A stretch of DNA of 18,921 nucleotides from JAIUNP01 sp020161975 (GCA_036745275.1 DAIOGK010000040.1:1-18921); one strand, 5' to 3'; positions 7,395 to 16,142 are shown, numbered from the stretch's first letter. A program made the numbers and translations. Notes: generated from the sequence alone by a model not told the origin.

Positions 7395-9898
7395 GACAAG
7401 GTCTCCTCCTCCTGGATGTCGTCGGGGTGGATTGGATCTTGCCTGACCGGCTGATCGGGCTCGGGCCGTTCGGCAAGATTGGTGAGATCGGGGATCAGCT
7501 CGGCCGCCCATTCGACGCCGCGATCGCGCAGCCAGGCGGCGAGGAAGCCGTCCTGCCCATGCTCGGCGACGAGATCGGCGATGCGGGTCTGATCGGTTTT
7601 TGATGATGCTGCGCAGAGCCCGAGGCCGACTTCGGAAAGACCCAGCTCGAACAGGCGATTGCCACGGCGCGATTGGCAGTAATAATCCCGCTTGGGCGTT
7701 GCCCGTGCGAGGATCTCGATCTGCCGATCATTGAGGCCGAAACGGCGATAGATCGCGGTGATCTGCGGCTCGATGGCCCGTTCGTTCGGCAGAAGCAGCC
7801 GTGTCGGGCAGCTTTCGATGATGGCGGGTGCGATATTGCTCCCGTCAATGTCCGAGAGCGACTGCGTGGCGAAGATGACGCTGGCGTTTTTCTTCCTGAG
7901 CGTCTTCAGCCATTCGCGGAGCTGGTTGGCGAACCCCTCGTCATCCAGCGCCAGCCAACCTTCGTCGATGATAAGCAGGGTTGGCCGACCGTCGAGCCGG
8001 TCGCCGATCCGATGAAACAGATAGGCCAGCACAGCCGGCGCAGCGCCTGTTCCCACCAGTCCCTCGATCTCGAAGGCTTGCACATCGGCGTGGCCGAGAT
8101 GTTCGGCCTCGGCATCGAGCAACCGGCCATAGGCGCCACCAATGCAATAGGGTCGCAGCGCCTGCTTGAGGTCATTGGATTGCAAGAGGACCGCGAGGCC
8201 GGTGATGGTGCGCTCGCTGACGGGTGCGGATGCGAGTGAGGTCAGCGCCGTCCAGATGTGCTCCTTCACCTCCGGCGTGATGGTCATGCCTTCACGCATC
8301 AGAATGGCGGCGATCCAGTCAGCGGCCCATGACCGCTCATAGGCATCATCAATCCGCGCGAGCGGTTGCAGGGAAACGGAAACCTCCGATCCCTCGGTCA
8401 ACCCGCCGCCGAGGTCATGCCAGTCGCCGCCCATGGCGAGCGCGGATGCCCGGATCGAGCCCCCGAAATCGAAAGCGAAGATCTGGCTGCGTTCATAGCG
8501 GCGGAATTGCAGCGCCATCAGCGCCAGCAGCACGGACTTGCCCGCACCGGTCGGGCCAACGACGAGGGTATGGCCCACGTCGCCAACATGAAGGGAAAGC
8601 CGGAACGGCGTCGAACCCTCGGTTTTGCCGTAAAGCAAGGGGGGCGCTCCGAGGTGTTCGTTACGTTCCGGCCCCGCCCACACGGCCGATAGCGGGATCA
8701 TGTGAGCAAGGTTGAGCGTCGAGATCGGAGGCTGCCGGACGTTGGCGTAAGCGTGTCCGGGGATCGAGCCAAGCCAAGCATCGACGGCATTGACAGTTTC
8801 CGGCATGGCCGTGAAATCACGGCCCTGAATGATCTTCTCGACCAGCCGCAGCTTCTCATCAGCGATCCGGGGATCGGCGTCCCAGACCGTGACAGTGGCT
8901 GTGACATAGGCCATGCCCGCGACGTCAGCGCCGAGTTCCTGCAAGGCCATATCGGCATCGAGCGCCTTGTTGGACGCATCGGTGTCCACCAGCGCCGATT
9001 GCTCGTTGGTCATCACCTCCTTGAGGATCGCTGCGATGGATTTGCGCTTGGCGAACCACTGGCGGCGGATTTTGGTCAGGAGCTTCGTCGCATCCGTCTT
9101 GTCCATCAGGATGGCGCGGGTGGACCAGCGATACGGGAACGCGAGCCGGTTCATTTCGTCGAGCAGGCCGGGTGTGGTCGCGGTCGGGAAGCCGATGATG
9201 GTCAGGATGCGCAGATGCTGATCGCCCAGGCGCGGTTCCAGCCCGCCGGTCAGTTGCTGATCGGCCAGCAGTGCATCGAGGTGCATCGGCACCTCGGGCA
9301 CGCGCACACGATGACGGTTGGTGGAAATCGCCGAATGGAGATAGGTCAGCGTGCCAGCATCATCGAGCCAGCGGCATTCCGGCATGAAGCCGTCCAGCAG
9401 CGCCAGCACGCGGTCAGTGCGGTCGATGAAGCCACGCATCAGTTCATGCGGATTGACGCCGGATTGCTCACGGCCTTCATAGAGCCAGGCCTCAGTGCGG
9501 GCCGCGTCCTCGGCGGGTGGAAGCCAGAGGAAGGTCAGGAAATAGCCCGACACGAAATGCGTACCCGCTTCCTCGAACCCGGCTTTGCGCTCGGCATCGA
9601 CCAGCGCGGAGGCCGCATCTGGAAATCGGCTCGCGGGATAGGTCGCCGCCTCGGAGCGCTGTGCCTCGACGAAGATCGACCAGCCCGAACCCAGACGGCG
9701 CACGGCGTTGTTGATGCGACCGGCGACGGCGACCAGCTCGGCGGCGACGGCAGAATCCAGATCCGGCCCGCGAAACTTCGCGGTCCTCTGGAAACTGCCA
9801 TCCTTGTTCAGCACGACACCGGGGCCAACCAAGGCCGCCCATGGCAGATAGTCGGAAAGTCGAGCAGAAGTGCGGCGATATTCGGTGAGGTTCATCAT
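7391..9898 (-). CDS. trbE: Conjugal transfer ATPase TrbE (VirB4-like)
   Basis: TrbE is the VirB4-type cytoplasmic ATPase that powers assembly and transport. The protein is 835 residues, a normal length. The N-terminal half is the family's membrane- and partner-binding domain, starting MNLTEYRRTSARLSDYLPWA. The C-terminal motor domain has Walker A GPTGAGKS near residue 447 and Walker B LLIIDEGW near residue 640, followed by NASVIFATQSLSDI. The start is a double ATG at 9898 and 9895; GAGGG about seven bases upstream favours the first. trbD ends 10 bases upstream and trbJ overlaps the stop by ATGA. No frameshift is seen. A long open frame on the opposite strand is a high-GC shadow. Confidence 0.97.
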   Translation of the reverse strand: MMNLTEYRRTSARLSDYLPWAALVGPGVVLNKDGSFQRTAKFRGPDLDSAVAAELVAVAGRINNAVRRLGSGWSIFVEAQRSEAATYPASRFPDAASALVDAERKAGFEEAGTHFVSGYFLTFLWLPPAEDAARTEAWLYEGREQSGVNPHELMRGFIDRTDRVLALLDGFMPECRWLDDAGTLTYLHSAISTNRHRVRVPEVPMHLDALLADQQLTGGLEPRLGDQHLRILTIIGFPTATTPGLLDEMNRLAFPYRWSTRAILMDKTDATKLLTKIRRQWFAKRKSIAAILKEVMTNEQSALVDTDASNKALDADMALQELGADVAGMAYVTATVTVWDADPRIADEKLRLVEKIIQGRDFTAMPETVNAVDAWLGSIPGHAYANVRQPPISTLNLAHMIPLSAVWAGPERNEHLGAPPLLYGKTEGSTPFRLSLHVGDVGHTLVVGPTGAGKSVLLALMALQFRRYERSQIFAFDFGGSIRASALAMGGDWHDLGGGLTEGSEVSVSLQPLARIDDAYERSWAADWIAAILMREGMTITPEVKEHIWTALTSLASAPVSERTITGLAVLLQSNDLKQALRPYCIGGAYGRLLDAEAEHLGHADVQAFEIEGLVGTGAAPAVLAYLFHRIGDRLDGRPTLLIIDEGWLALDDEGFANQLREWLKTLRKKNASVIFATQSLSDIDGSNIAPAIIESCPTRLLLPNERAIEPQITAIYRRFGLNDRQIEILARATPKRDYYCQSRRGNRLFELGLSEVGLGLCAASSKTDQTRIADLVAEHGQDGFLAAWLRDRGVEWAAELIPDLTNLAERPEPDQPVRQDPIHPDDIQEEETLS

Positions 9899-9908
9899 GC
9901 TCGCGCCC

Positions 9909-10190
9909 TCACACCGACAAATGGCCGGGGATACGCAGATGCCTGCGCCCGACCTCTACAAAGAGCGGATCGCGTTTGGCTGCCCAGACCGCGAGGAAGT
10001 GTCCGACCGCCCATATGGCGATGCCAACCAGCCAGAGACGAAGGCCGAGGCCGACTGCCCCGGCCAGCGTGCCGTTGACGATGGCGATGGAGCGCGGAGC
10101 GCCGCCGAGCAGAATATGCTCGGTCAGCGCCCGATGGACCGGGATCGTGAATCCCGGCACCGCGTCGAGCTGTTCGAGGCCGCCCGCCAT
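9909..10190 (-). CDS. trbD: Conjugal transfer protein TrbD (VirB3-like)
   Basis: TrbD is the small inner-membrane VirB3 equivalent that works with TrbE and pilin. The 93 residues begin MAGGLEQLDAVPGFTIPVHR and continue with LTEHILLGGAPRSIAIVNG, a pattern characteristic of TrbD, then two hydrophobic stretches (about 34-50 and 52-70) and WAAKRDPLFVEVGRRHLRIP. The start was set at 10190, although the frame is open far upstream, because this ATG shares its A with the trbC stop (TGATG) and gives the family length. trbE follows after 10 bases. Confidence 0.93.
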   Translation of the reverse strand: MAGGLEQLDAVPGFTIPVHRALTEHILLGGAPRSIAIVNGTLAGAVGLGLRLWLVGIAIWAVGHFLAVWAAKRDPLFVEVGRRHLRIPGHLSV

Positions 10191-10522
10191 CAGATGAGCG
10201 CCCCGCCGCCGAAGGAGAAGAACGACAGGAAGAAACTTGATGCGGCGAAGGCGATGCTGAGGCCGAAGACGATCTGGATCAGGCGGCGGAAACCGCCCGA
10301 CGTGTCGCCGAAGGCCAGTGCAAGGCCGGTGGCGATGATGACGATGACCGCGATGATCTTGGCGACCGGCCCCTCGATCGACTGGAGGATCGATTGAAGC
10401 GGGGCTTCCCAGGGCATCGACGAGCCGGATGCGTGTGCGGCGGGTGCCAGCATCAAGCTGATGGAAACAGTCGCGGCGGCAGTTGCCATGATGCGGCAGC
10501 CGCGCGAAATCGTGCGGATCAT
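10190..10522 (-). CDS. trbC: Pilin precursor TrbC (VirB2-like)
   Basis: TrbC is the major conjugative pilin. The 110-residue precursor has a signal peptide with likely cleavage after LAPAAHA (about residue 31), then SGSSMPWEAPLQSILQSIEG, which is typical of TrbC, followed by two hydrophobic helices at about 52-72 and 83-102 separated by a short GDTSGGFRR loop. Length is normal. In the RP4 paradigm the pilin is trimmed and cyclised by the peptidase TraF; no such gene is in this window. It overlaps trbB by ATGA and trbD by TGATG. Confidence 0.94.
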   Translation of the reverse strand: MIRTISRGCRIMATAAATVSISLMLAPAAHASGSSMPWEAPLQSILQSIEGPVAKIIAVIVIIATGLALAFGDTSGGFRRLIQIVFGLSIAFAASSFFLSFFSFGGGALI

Positions 10523-11499
10523 GAAGGATCTCCTTTCGAGGTGGTAGCAGGGGTAATGGCGTAGTCGCCGTCCGGCCCCAGCCCATCGACGCGGGCGAGT
10601 TCGACCAGCCGGCGCGACGATCCGCGCCCGGCAAGGACAGCAACAAGGTTGATGGTCTCGGCGATCAGCGCGCGCGGGACGGTGATGACGGCTTCCTGGA
10701 TGAGCTGTTCGAGGCGGCGCAGCGCACCGATGCCCGAACCGGCATGGATGGTGCCGATGCCGCCGGGATGTCCCGTCCCCCAGGCTTTGAGCAGATCGAG
10801 AGCTTCGGAACCACGAACCTCGCCGACCGGGATGCGATCAGGGCGAAGGCGCAGCGAGGAGCGCACCAGATCGGAAAGCGTGGCAACGCCATCCTTGGTG
10901 CGCATGGCGACAAGGTTGGGTGCTGCGCATTGCAGTTCGCGCGTGTCTTCGATGATGACGACGCGATCCTGTGTCTTCGCCACTTCAGCCAGCAGCGCAT
11001 TGGTCAATGTGGTTTTGCCGGTGGAGGTGCCGCCTGCGACGAGTATGTTGGCGCGTGTGGCGACGTTCAGGCGCAGCACTTCAGCCTGAAGGCTGGTCAT
11101 GATCCCGGCGGTCACATAGTCATCCAGGGTGAACACCGCGACGGCGGGCTTGCGGATGGCGAAGGCAGGCGCGGCGACAACGGGCGGCAATAGCCCCTCG
11201 AACCGTTCGCCGGTTTCGGGAAGCTCTGCCGAGACGCGCGGGTTGCGGGCATGAACCTCTGCCCCGACATGATGGGCGACGAGACGCACGATCCGCTCGC
11301 CATCGGCGGCGGACAGCTTCTCCCCCCTATCGGCCAGACCATCGGACAGCCGGTCCACCCAGATGCGGCCATCCGGGTTCAGCATCACCTCGACCACACC
11401 GGGATCTTCCAGAAACCGAGCGATGGACGCGCCGAGCGCCGTGCGCAGCATCCGCGCACCGCGGGCAATTGTTTCCGGTTTCTGATGTGATGCGGTCAT
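10519..11499 (-). CDS. trbB: Conjugal transfer ATPase TrbB (VirB11-like)
   Basis: TrbB is the hexameric VirB11-type traffic ATPase at the base of the channel. The protein carries an N-terminal domain with VVEVMLNPDGRIWVDRL, Walker A GGTSTGKTT near residues 155-163, an Asp box VIIEDTRELQC, Walker B-region RPDRIPVGEVRG, and the His box GHPGGIGTIHAGS. ATG at 11499 (MTASHQ...) gives 326 residues and the family-like N-terminus. An alternative ATG at 11514 lies in the loop of a hairpin. Neither has a canonical ribosome binding site, only GGGG five bases before 11499, in the 3' arm of that hairpin. It is separated from the upstream RHH gene by about 150 bp and overlaps trbC by ATGA. Confidence 0.95.
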   Translation of the reverse strand: MTASHQKPETIARGARMLRTALGASIARFLEDPGVVEVMLNPDGRIWVDRLSDGLADRGEKLSAADGERIVRLVAHHVGAEVHARNPRVSAELPETGERFEGLLPPVVAAPAFAIRKPAVAVFTLDDYVTAGIMTSLQAEVLRLNVATRANILVAGGTSTGKTTLTNALLAEVAKTQDRVVIIEDTRELQCAAPNLVAMRTKDGVATLSDLVRSSLRLRPDRIPVGEVRGSEALDLLKAWGTGHPGGIGTIHAGSGIGALRRLEQLIQEAVITVPRALIAETINLVAVLAGRGSSRRLVELARVDGLGPDGDYAITPATTSKGDPS

Positions 11500-11503
11500 G
11501 GCG

Positions 11504-11522
11504 GCCCCGTTCATGACGGGGC
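11504..11522 (-). promoter_or_regulatory. Hairpin around the first trbB ATG
   Basis: GCCCCGT (11504-11510) and ACGGGGC (11516-11522) form a perfect 7-bp stem with a 5-base loop that contains the upstream candidate ATG of trbB. On the mRNA the 3' arm includes the only purine-rich stretch before the second ATG. Such a structure could hide the start region and control TrbB translation. That role is inferred; the base pairing is visible. Confidence 0.5.
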
Positions 11523-11534
11523 GCGCAAAAGACG

Positions 11535-11551
11535 GACCCCGGATCGGGGTC
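11535..11551 (-). promoter_or_regulatory. Second hairpin in the trbB leader
   Basis: GACCCCG (11535-11541), GAT, CGGGGTC (11545-11551) is a perfect 7-bp inverted repeat. On the minus strand it is followed by CGTCTTTTGCG, a poor T-run, so it could be a weak terminator or attenuator between the RHH gene and trbB, or an operator palindrome. Its CCCCG and CGGGG arms could also pair with those of the next hairpin at 11504-11522. Confidence 0.45.
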
Positions 11552-11651
11552 GATTAAAAGAACCTGATTTTGGGCTGTTTCAACAGATGTTTACGCGCGT
11601 GCGGCCATCGGCGGGGCCTGGCGGTGAATAGGACGGGTTCAAATCCTGAGG

Positions 11652-12107
11652 CTAATCCCCATCGCCTTCGGACACACCCTCCGGCGGGGTGTCGTGTAGC
11701 GCAGCTATGTCGTGCGATATTTCTTTGAGGAACCTGTCACCGGTGGCGAGGCGCTTACCAAGCGACTGCATGAATCCCTCGAAACGCTCGTTTCCCTTGA
11801 TGCGCGCAGATTGTTTTGCACTGTCCGGCAGCGGCGGCGTGAGGGTCAGCCAGAATTGTACAAATAGCGAAAGGGTTTCGCCCAGCACGGCGATATCCTC
11901 GTCCAGTATGTCGAACTGACGGCCAAGCTTGTCCAGGCGGCGCGACATGGCGGCTTCCAGCCGTTCAGTCGTATCGCCTGACATGAAGGATGCTACCGCG
12001 GCCTCGATCACTGCGGATTTCGAGACATTGCGGCGCAAGGCCAGCGCTTCCACCTGGCTCAGCAGAGCGGGATCGAAGTAGACATTCATGCGGGTGCGCG
12101 TCGTCAT
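11652..12107 (-). CDS. Ribbon-helix-helix (CopG-type) protein of the tra/trb operon
   Basis: The 151-residue product begins with a ribbon-helix-helix DNA-binding domain: TRMNVYFDPALLSQVEALAL then RRNVSKSAVIEAAVASFM (strand, helix, helix). A helical region and an acidic tail follow (PPEGVSEGDGD). A CopG-family gene between traG and trbB is usual in this type of operon, where it is thought to regulate or assist transfer. ATG at 12107 was preferred over an in-frame TTG at 12125 because GGAG lies seven bases before it; this leaves 14 bases after the traG stop. It may bind palindromes such as the one in the trbB leader, which is untested. Confidence 0.85.
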   Translation of the reverse strand: MTTRTRMNVYFDPALLSQVEALALRRNVSKSAVIEAAVASFMSGDTTERLEAAMSRRLDKLGRQFDILDEDIAVLGETLSLFVQFWLTLTPPLPDSAKQSARIKGNERFEGFMQSLGKRLATGDRFLKEISHDIAALHDTPPEGVSEGDGD

Positions 12108-12121
12108 GCCTGTCTCCGCTC

Positions 12122-14110
12122 TCAAAGCTCGATGCCGTCATTTGGGTCAAGTGACGCCTGTCGCGCCACCATGCGCATACGCTGGCGCATGGCACGGGCC
12201 TTGGCGGCATCGACGTCCGGCTCATCATCGAGGAAATCGAACTCCTGCGATGGTGGCGGAGGTGGCGGGATGATTTCCTCATGCTCAGGCAGTTCCGGCT
12301 CACGCCGGATACCTGCATTGGCCGGATCGTCATTGGATGTATCTGAGGCGGAGACGTTGCCGGTCGCAGCCGCAACAACGCGGCTTGTCCAGTCGTCTTG
12401 CGCCGATGTGGCGATTTTCACCGGCTGTTTGCGCAGATCGGGCGGAGACATCACCCGCTCCTGAAACCGCGCATCAGCATAGTAGCGTGCCTTGGCAGCG
12501 CGGATCGGCGGCACGCCCGCCACCATGACGATCTCGTCGGTGGGCGGAAGCTGCATGATTTCGCCGGGTGTCAGCAGCGGCCGCGCCGTTTCCTGCCGCG
12601 ACACCATGAGGTGCCCCAGCCATGGCGCGAGGCGATGGCCGGCATAGTTCGTGGAATCGCGCATTTCCGTGGCCGTGCCGAGCGCATCGCTGATCCGCTT
12701 GGCGGTGCGTTCATCGTTGGCCGCGAAGGCCACACGCACATGGCAGTTGTCGAGGATGGCATTGTTTTGCCCATAGGCGCGCTCGATCTGGTTGAGCGAT
12801 TGGGCGATCAGGAACGCTTTCAGGCCGTAGCCGGCCATAAAGGCCAGAGCCGATTCAAAGAAATCCAGCCGTCCGAGCGCCGGAAACTCGTCCAGCATCA
12901 ACAGCAGCCGATGCCGCTTGCCTGAGGTTTCCAGTTCCTCGGTCAGCCGCCGCCCGACCTGATTGAGGATGAGGCGGATCAGCGGTTTGGTGCGGTTGAT
13001 GTCGGAGGGTGGCACCACGAGATAGAGGCTGACCGGTTCCTCCGCACCGACCAGATCGGCAATACGCCAATCGCATCGGGCGGTCACGCGGGCCACAACC
13101 GGATCTCGGTAAAGACCGAGAAACGACATGGCGGTCGAAAGGACGCCTGAGCGTTCGTTCTCTGATTTGTTCAAAAGCTCCCGCGCTGACGAGGCAATGA
13201 CGGGATGCACTCCGGCTTCGCCCAGATGCGGCGTGTCCATCATGGCGCGCAAGGTTGCCTCGACCGGACGGCGCGGATCGGACAGGAAATTGGCGACACC
13301 AGCGAGTGTCTTTTCCTTCTCGGCATAGAGAACATGCAGGATCGCTCCGACGAGCAGGCTGTGCGAGGTCTTTTCCCAATGGTTGCGTTTGTCGAGGCTG
13401 CCTTCGGGATCAACGAGAATGTCCGCGATGTTCTGCACATCGCGGACCTCCCATTCCCCCTGCCGAACTTCCAGAAGCGGGTTGTAAGCTGCCGAATGCA
13501 CATTGGTCGGATCGAACAGTAGGGCACGGCCATGACAGGACCGGAAACCTGCGGTCAGATTCCAGTTCTCGCCCTTGATGTCATGGACAATGCAGCTTCC
13601 CGGCCAGGTCAGCAGCGTCGGCACTACGAGGCCCACGCCCTTGCCGGATCGGGTAGGCGCGAAGCACAGCACATGCTCGGGGCCGTCATGACGCAGGTAA
13701 TCCTTACTGTGCCGCCCCAACACGACGCCATCCGCGCCGAGTAATCCGGCAGCATGGATCTCCCCATCCTCGGCCCATCGCGCCGAACCGTAGGTGGCGA
13801 CGTTGCGGGCCTCCCGTGCCCGGATGATCGACATGAGGAAGGCGGCAGCGATGGCAAGAACTGCGCCGGATGTGGCGATGAACGCGCCTTCGGTAAAGAT
13901 GCCGGGCGCGTAGGCGTCATAAGAAAACCACCACCAGAAGAAGGCAGGTGGATAATAGAAGGGCCATCCGGCAACATCGAACCAGGGATCGCCAAGCTGG
14001 GGCTGGAAGCCGAGCCGGAAAGCCACCCATTGCGTCGCCGCCCACGTCATCACCACGACGATGGTGAAGACAACAGCGATCTGACCCCAAAGGACTCGAC
14101 CTCCGCGCAT
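12122..14110 (-). CDS. traG: Type IV coupling protein TraG (VirD4-like)
   Basis: TraG links the relaxosome to the secretion channel and is an inner-membrane ATPase. The 662 residues show two N-terminal membrane segments (about 8-30 and 73-93), the motif YGSARWAEDGEI, Walker A APTRSGKGVG near residue 150, the family motif SCIVHDIKGENW, and Walker B LLLMLDEFPALGR near residue 402. The last ~70 residues are disordered with a run of six prolines, then a basic RMRMVARQ tail. ATG at 14110 was chosen over an in-frame TTG at 14128: it has GGAG five bases upstream. A terminator lies upstream, so traG should have its own promoter in 14111-14232. Confidence 0.96.
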   Translation of the reverse strand: MRGGRVLWGQIAVVFTIVVVMTWAATQWVAFRLGFQPQLGDPWFDVAGWPFYYPPAFFWWWFSYDAYAPGIFTEGAFIATSGAVLAIAAAFLMSIIRAREARNVATYGSARWAEDGEIHAAGLLGADGVVLGRHSKDYLRHDGPEHVLCFAPTRSGKGVGLVVPTLLTWPGSCIVHDIKGENWNLTAGFRSCHGRALLFDPTNVHSAAYNPLLEVRQGEWEVRDVQNIADILVDPEGSLDKRNHWEKTSHSLLVGAILHVLYAEKEKTLAGVANFLSDPRRPVEATLRAMMDTPHLGEAGVHPVIASSARELLNKSENERSGVLSTAMSFLGLYRDPVVARVTARCDWRIADLVGAEEPVSLYLVVPPSDINRTKPLIRLILNQVGRRLTEELETSGKRHRLLLMLDEFPALGRLDFFESALAFMAGYGLKAFLIAQSLNQIERAYGQNNAILDNCHVRVAFAANDERTAKRISDALGTATEMRDSTNYAGHRLAPWLGHLMVSRQETARPLLTPGEIMQLPPTDEIVMVAGVPPIRAAKARYYADARFQERVMSPPDLRKQPVKIATSAQDDWTSRVVAAATGNVSASDTSNDDPANAGIRREPELPEHEEIIPPPPPPSQEFDFLDDEPDVDAAKARAMRQRMRMVARQASLDPNDGIEL

Positions 14111-14232
14111 ACAGGCTCCAATCGGCAAAAAAGCGGAAGCCGATCAGAGATTAGGCAAAACCGGCAAAGGCAACAGGAAAGCGGACGTGGGAGGGCTGAC
14201 GGATACTATTGGCGGCAAATAGGACGGCTGGG

Positions 14233-14275
14233 TAAAAATGGAGCCGCTCGCCCAGCATTCCACAGCGCGAGCGGC
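14233..14275 (-). terminator. Rho-independent terminator after the methyltransferase gene
   Basis: GCCGCTCGC (14243-14251) and GCGAGCGGC (14267-14275) pair perfectly over 9 bp with a 15-base loop. On the minus strand TCCATTTTTACC follows. It sits 25 bp past the methyltransferase stop and insulates traG and the trb operon from that transcript. Confidence 0.8.
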
Positions 14276-14299
14276 CCTTGGTCAGCAAGTCACAGAGCG

Positions 14300-15163
14300 T
14301 TACGGCTTGCGGGCCAATATTGCGAACTCATCCGTTCCGCCGTTCCATGGTTCACCGCCTTTAACATCAACAATTCCGGTGACTTCAAACCCCGCCTTAG
14401 ATAGCTCATCGGATATCTCCGCAGGTTCAAAGTGCTTGATCCAGTTAAACACTTCGAACTTCCTGTGCCGCTCGACGATCATATAGTGATCGAGGCTTAT
14501 TTTTTCAGACGGATACAATCTAGTTCTGTGGAACCCGAAATATTCATTCGGCGACCAAAAGCCGTTCATGAGATTGTGATCATATGTCGCTGCTTCCCTC
14601 AGGGATGAATATCGCTCCGACGAAAAGACATCGAAGACGAACGTGCCTCCGGGAATCAACGCGCCCAGCACCCGACCGTAAAGTGTATCCCTTTGGTGCG
14701 GTGACAGGGCGCAAATGTCGCCATAGATCAACATAACGACGTCCTGATTTCCTCGGATATCGTCATGTAGATAATCGGATACACGGTAATCGACATGCAG
14801 GCCACGCTGGAGAGCTTCATTCTTTGCGTAAAGAATTGAGGTTTCCGAGAAGTCGATGCCGGTCACCCTCGCACCTAGCTCTGCCAAAAGTGACGCGTAT
14901 AAACCTGGTCCGCACCCCAGATCGCAAATATTCTTCTGCGCGATTTTGAATCTTTTATCCATCCACGAAATAGTTCCACGAATTATTTCGTGGCGCCTGG
15001 ATGCCATGTCATTACCTTTTTCAAGGTGATTTGAGAGCATATTCTGTGAAATATACGGATCTGTCCAAAGAACGTTCGCCGTGTACGCGGAGAACGGCTC
15101 GATTTCCTTCTGCGTTTCCTCAAAGAACTCATAGATTTTGGTGGTAAGCGTACTATTTGTCAT
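14300..15163 (-). CDS. Class I SAM-dependent methyltransferase
   Basis: The 287-residue protein has the Rossmann-fold methyltransferase motif I ICDLGCGPGLYASLLAE near residues 78-95, the following acidic strand end VTGIDFSETSI, and a motif IV/post-IV region (DVVMLIYGDICALSPHQRD, then GGTFVFDVFS). The substrate is unknown; the N-terminal ~75 residues, with several aromatic and charged residues, and the C-terminal half probably define it. No DNA-methylase DPPY/NPPY motif is seen, so a small molecule or protein substrate is more likely. Its ATG lies inside the end of the LysR gene (11-base overlap), so the two are probably one transcript. The stretch is visibly richer in A+T than trb, suggesting a separate origin. 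Confidence 0.85.
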   Translation of the reverse strand: MTNSTLTTKIYEFFEETQKEIEPFSAYTANVLWTDPYISQNMLSNHLEKGNDMASRRHEIIRGTISWMDKRFKIAQKNICDLGCGPGLYASLLAELGARVTGIDFSETSILYAKNEALQRGLHVDYRVSDYLHDDIRGNQDVVMLIYGDICALSPHQRDTLYGRVLGALIPGGTFVFDVFSSERYSSLREAATYDHNLMNGFWSPNEYFGFHRTRLYPSEKISLDHYMIVERHRKFEVFNWIKHFEPAEISDELSKAGFEVTGIVDVKGGEPWNGGTDEFAILARKP

Positions 15164-16139
15164 TTTTCACATTCTTCTGGGGGCCGCCGATGGATCGGCT
15201 CATGTGTTTTGCCATGTTGATGAAGTTCCTAAGCGCAGCGCTTCGATTGTGAGGAGACCAAACTGCCGTAAAGCAAGCCCGCTCCGTCTCATCGGATAAC
15301 GTTCGAAACACGACGCCCGGCACGGGGATTTCGGCAACAGCGTCGCTTGTAAGGGACACTCCTTCACCTGCGGCAACCATATGAAGCAGGGTATCTCTGC
15401 CTACGTCGCACTTGCGGATGTGGGGGAATTTTCCCAGTTCCCCGAAGCGTCTGGTTATGTGGCCAAGTACCTCGGCGCCTGCCCCTCCAACTCGCGTAAG
15501 GAAGATTTCCTGAGAAAAATCCAGCCAGCTGATTGGTTCCTTAACGGAGAGAGGATGCGTCTCTGGCAAAGCAAGCCTCAACGTTTCGCTCCAGAGAGGA
15601 AGAGAATGGCAGTCGGTTACATCGACTGAGCCAACCACGAATCCTGCGTCGAGCTTTCCCTCCCGTATCAAGGAAACCACCTCAGTGGTTCTTTTCTCGG
15701 AGATAGACTGCTCTATGTCGGGATAGGCGATCCGATAGCGCCGGCGAAGATCGGCAAGGAAGCCCGAAGCAATCGACACATGGGTGCCGATTGCTAGACG
15801 ACCAACTGAGCCGGCAGAAAGGAAGCGAGCCGTGCGAACAGCATGTTCAATTTGCTCTATTCCGCCTGATAGTTCGTCGACGAACCTTCGCCCCAGATCC
15901 GTCAAGCGGACTCCACCGGGCCGACGCTCAAATAGCAGAACACCAAGCTCAGTTTCTAAGGCCTTGATCCTGCTACTCACGCTCGACTGACTGATGCCAA
16001 GGGCAACGGCGGCTTGTCTGAAGCTGAGGTGCTCAGCTACAGCAAGTGCCTGTATCAGCGACGACAGTGGAATCCGCGTGCCAAGAGGTGACTTGGGGCG
16101 AGAGCGTCCTTCAGAAGGATCGATTTTGCTTCGACGCAT
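15153..16139 (-). CDS. LysR-type transcriptional regulator
   Basis: The 328-residue protein has the LysR winged helix-turn-helix at about residues 25-85: LIQALAVAEHLSFRQAAVAL, then GISQSSVSSRIKALETELGV and LLFERRPGGVRLT. The C-terminal effector-binding domain follows, with GRLAIGTHVSIASGFLADLR and SLIREGKLDAGFVVG. ATG at 16139 was chosen over an adjacent GTG at 16142 because GAGAGG sits at the right distance. A stop codon of a 38-codon ORF ends directly before it, and the methyltransferase start overlaps its end. It probably regulates this operon or a nearby gene. It resembles LysR proteins found inside alphaproteobacterial conjugative elements. An N-terminal fragment of a second, related regulator lies at 18243-18356. 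Confidence 0.93.
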   Translation of the reverse strand: MRRSKIDPSEGRSRPKSPLGTRIPLSSLIQALAVAEHLSFRQAAVALGISQSSVSSRIKALETELGVLLFERRPGGVRLTDLGRRFVDELSGGIEQIEHAVRTARFLSAGSVGRLAIGTHVSIASGFLADLRRRYRIAYPDIEQSISEKRTTEVVSLIREGKLDAGFVVGSVDVTDCHSLPLWSETLRLALPETHPLSVKEPISWLDFSQEIFLTRVGGAGAEVLGHITRRFGELGKFPHIRKCDVGRDTLLHMVAAGEGVSLTSDAVAEIPVPGVVFRTLSDETERACFTAVWSPHNRSAALRNFINMAKHMSRSIGGPQKNVKNDK

Positions 16140-16142
16140 CAC

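Noticed and set aside
8702..10078. 458-codon open frame on the plus strand opposite trbE
   Set aside because: It lies wholly antisense to trbE and the end of trbD, which have strong family motifs. The translation has the arginine- and glycine-rich look of a high-GC shadow frame.
11633..11650. tRNA T-arm-like GGGTTCAAATCCTG next to the RHH gene stop
   Set aside because: Only four stem pairs form, one of them G-T, and no anticodon or acceptor arms are present upstream, so it is probably chance rather than a tRNA or attachment site.
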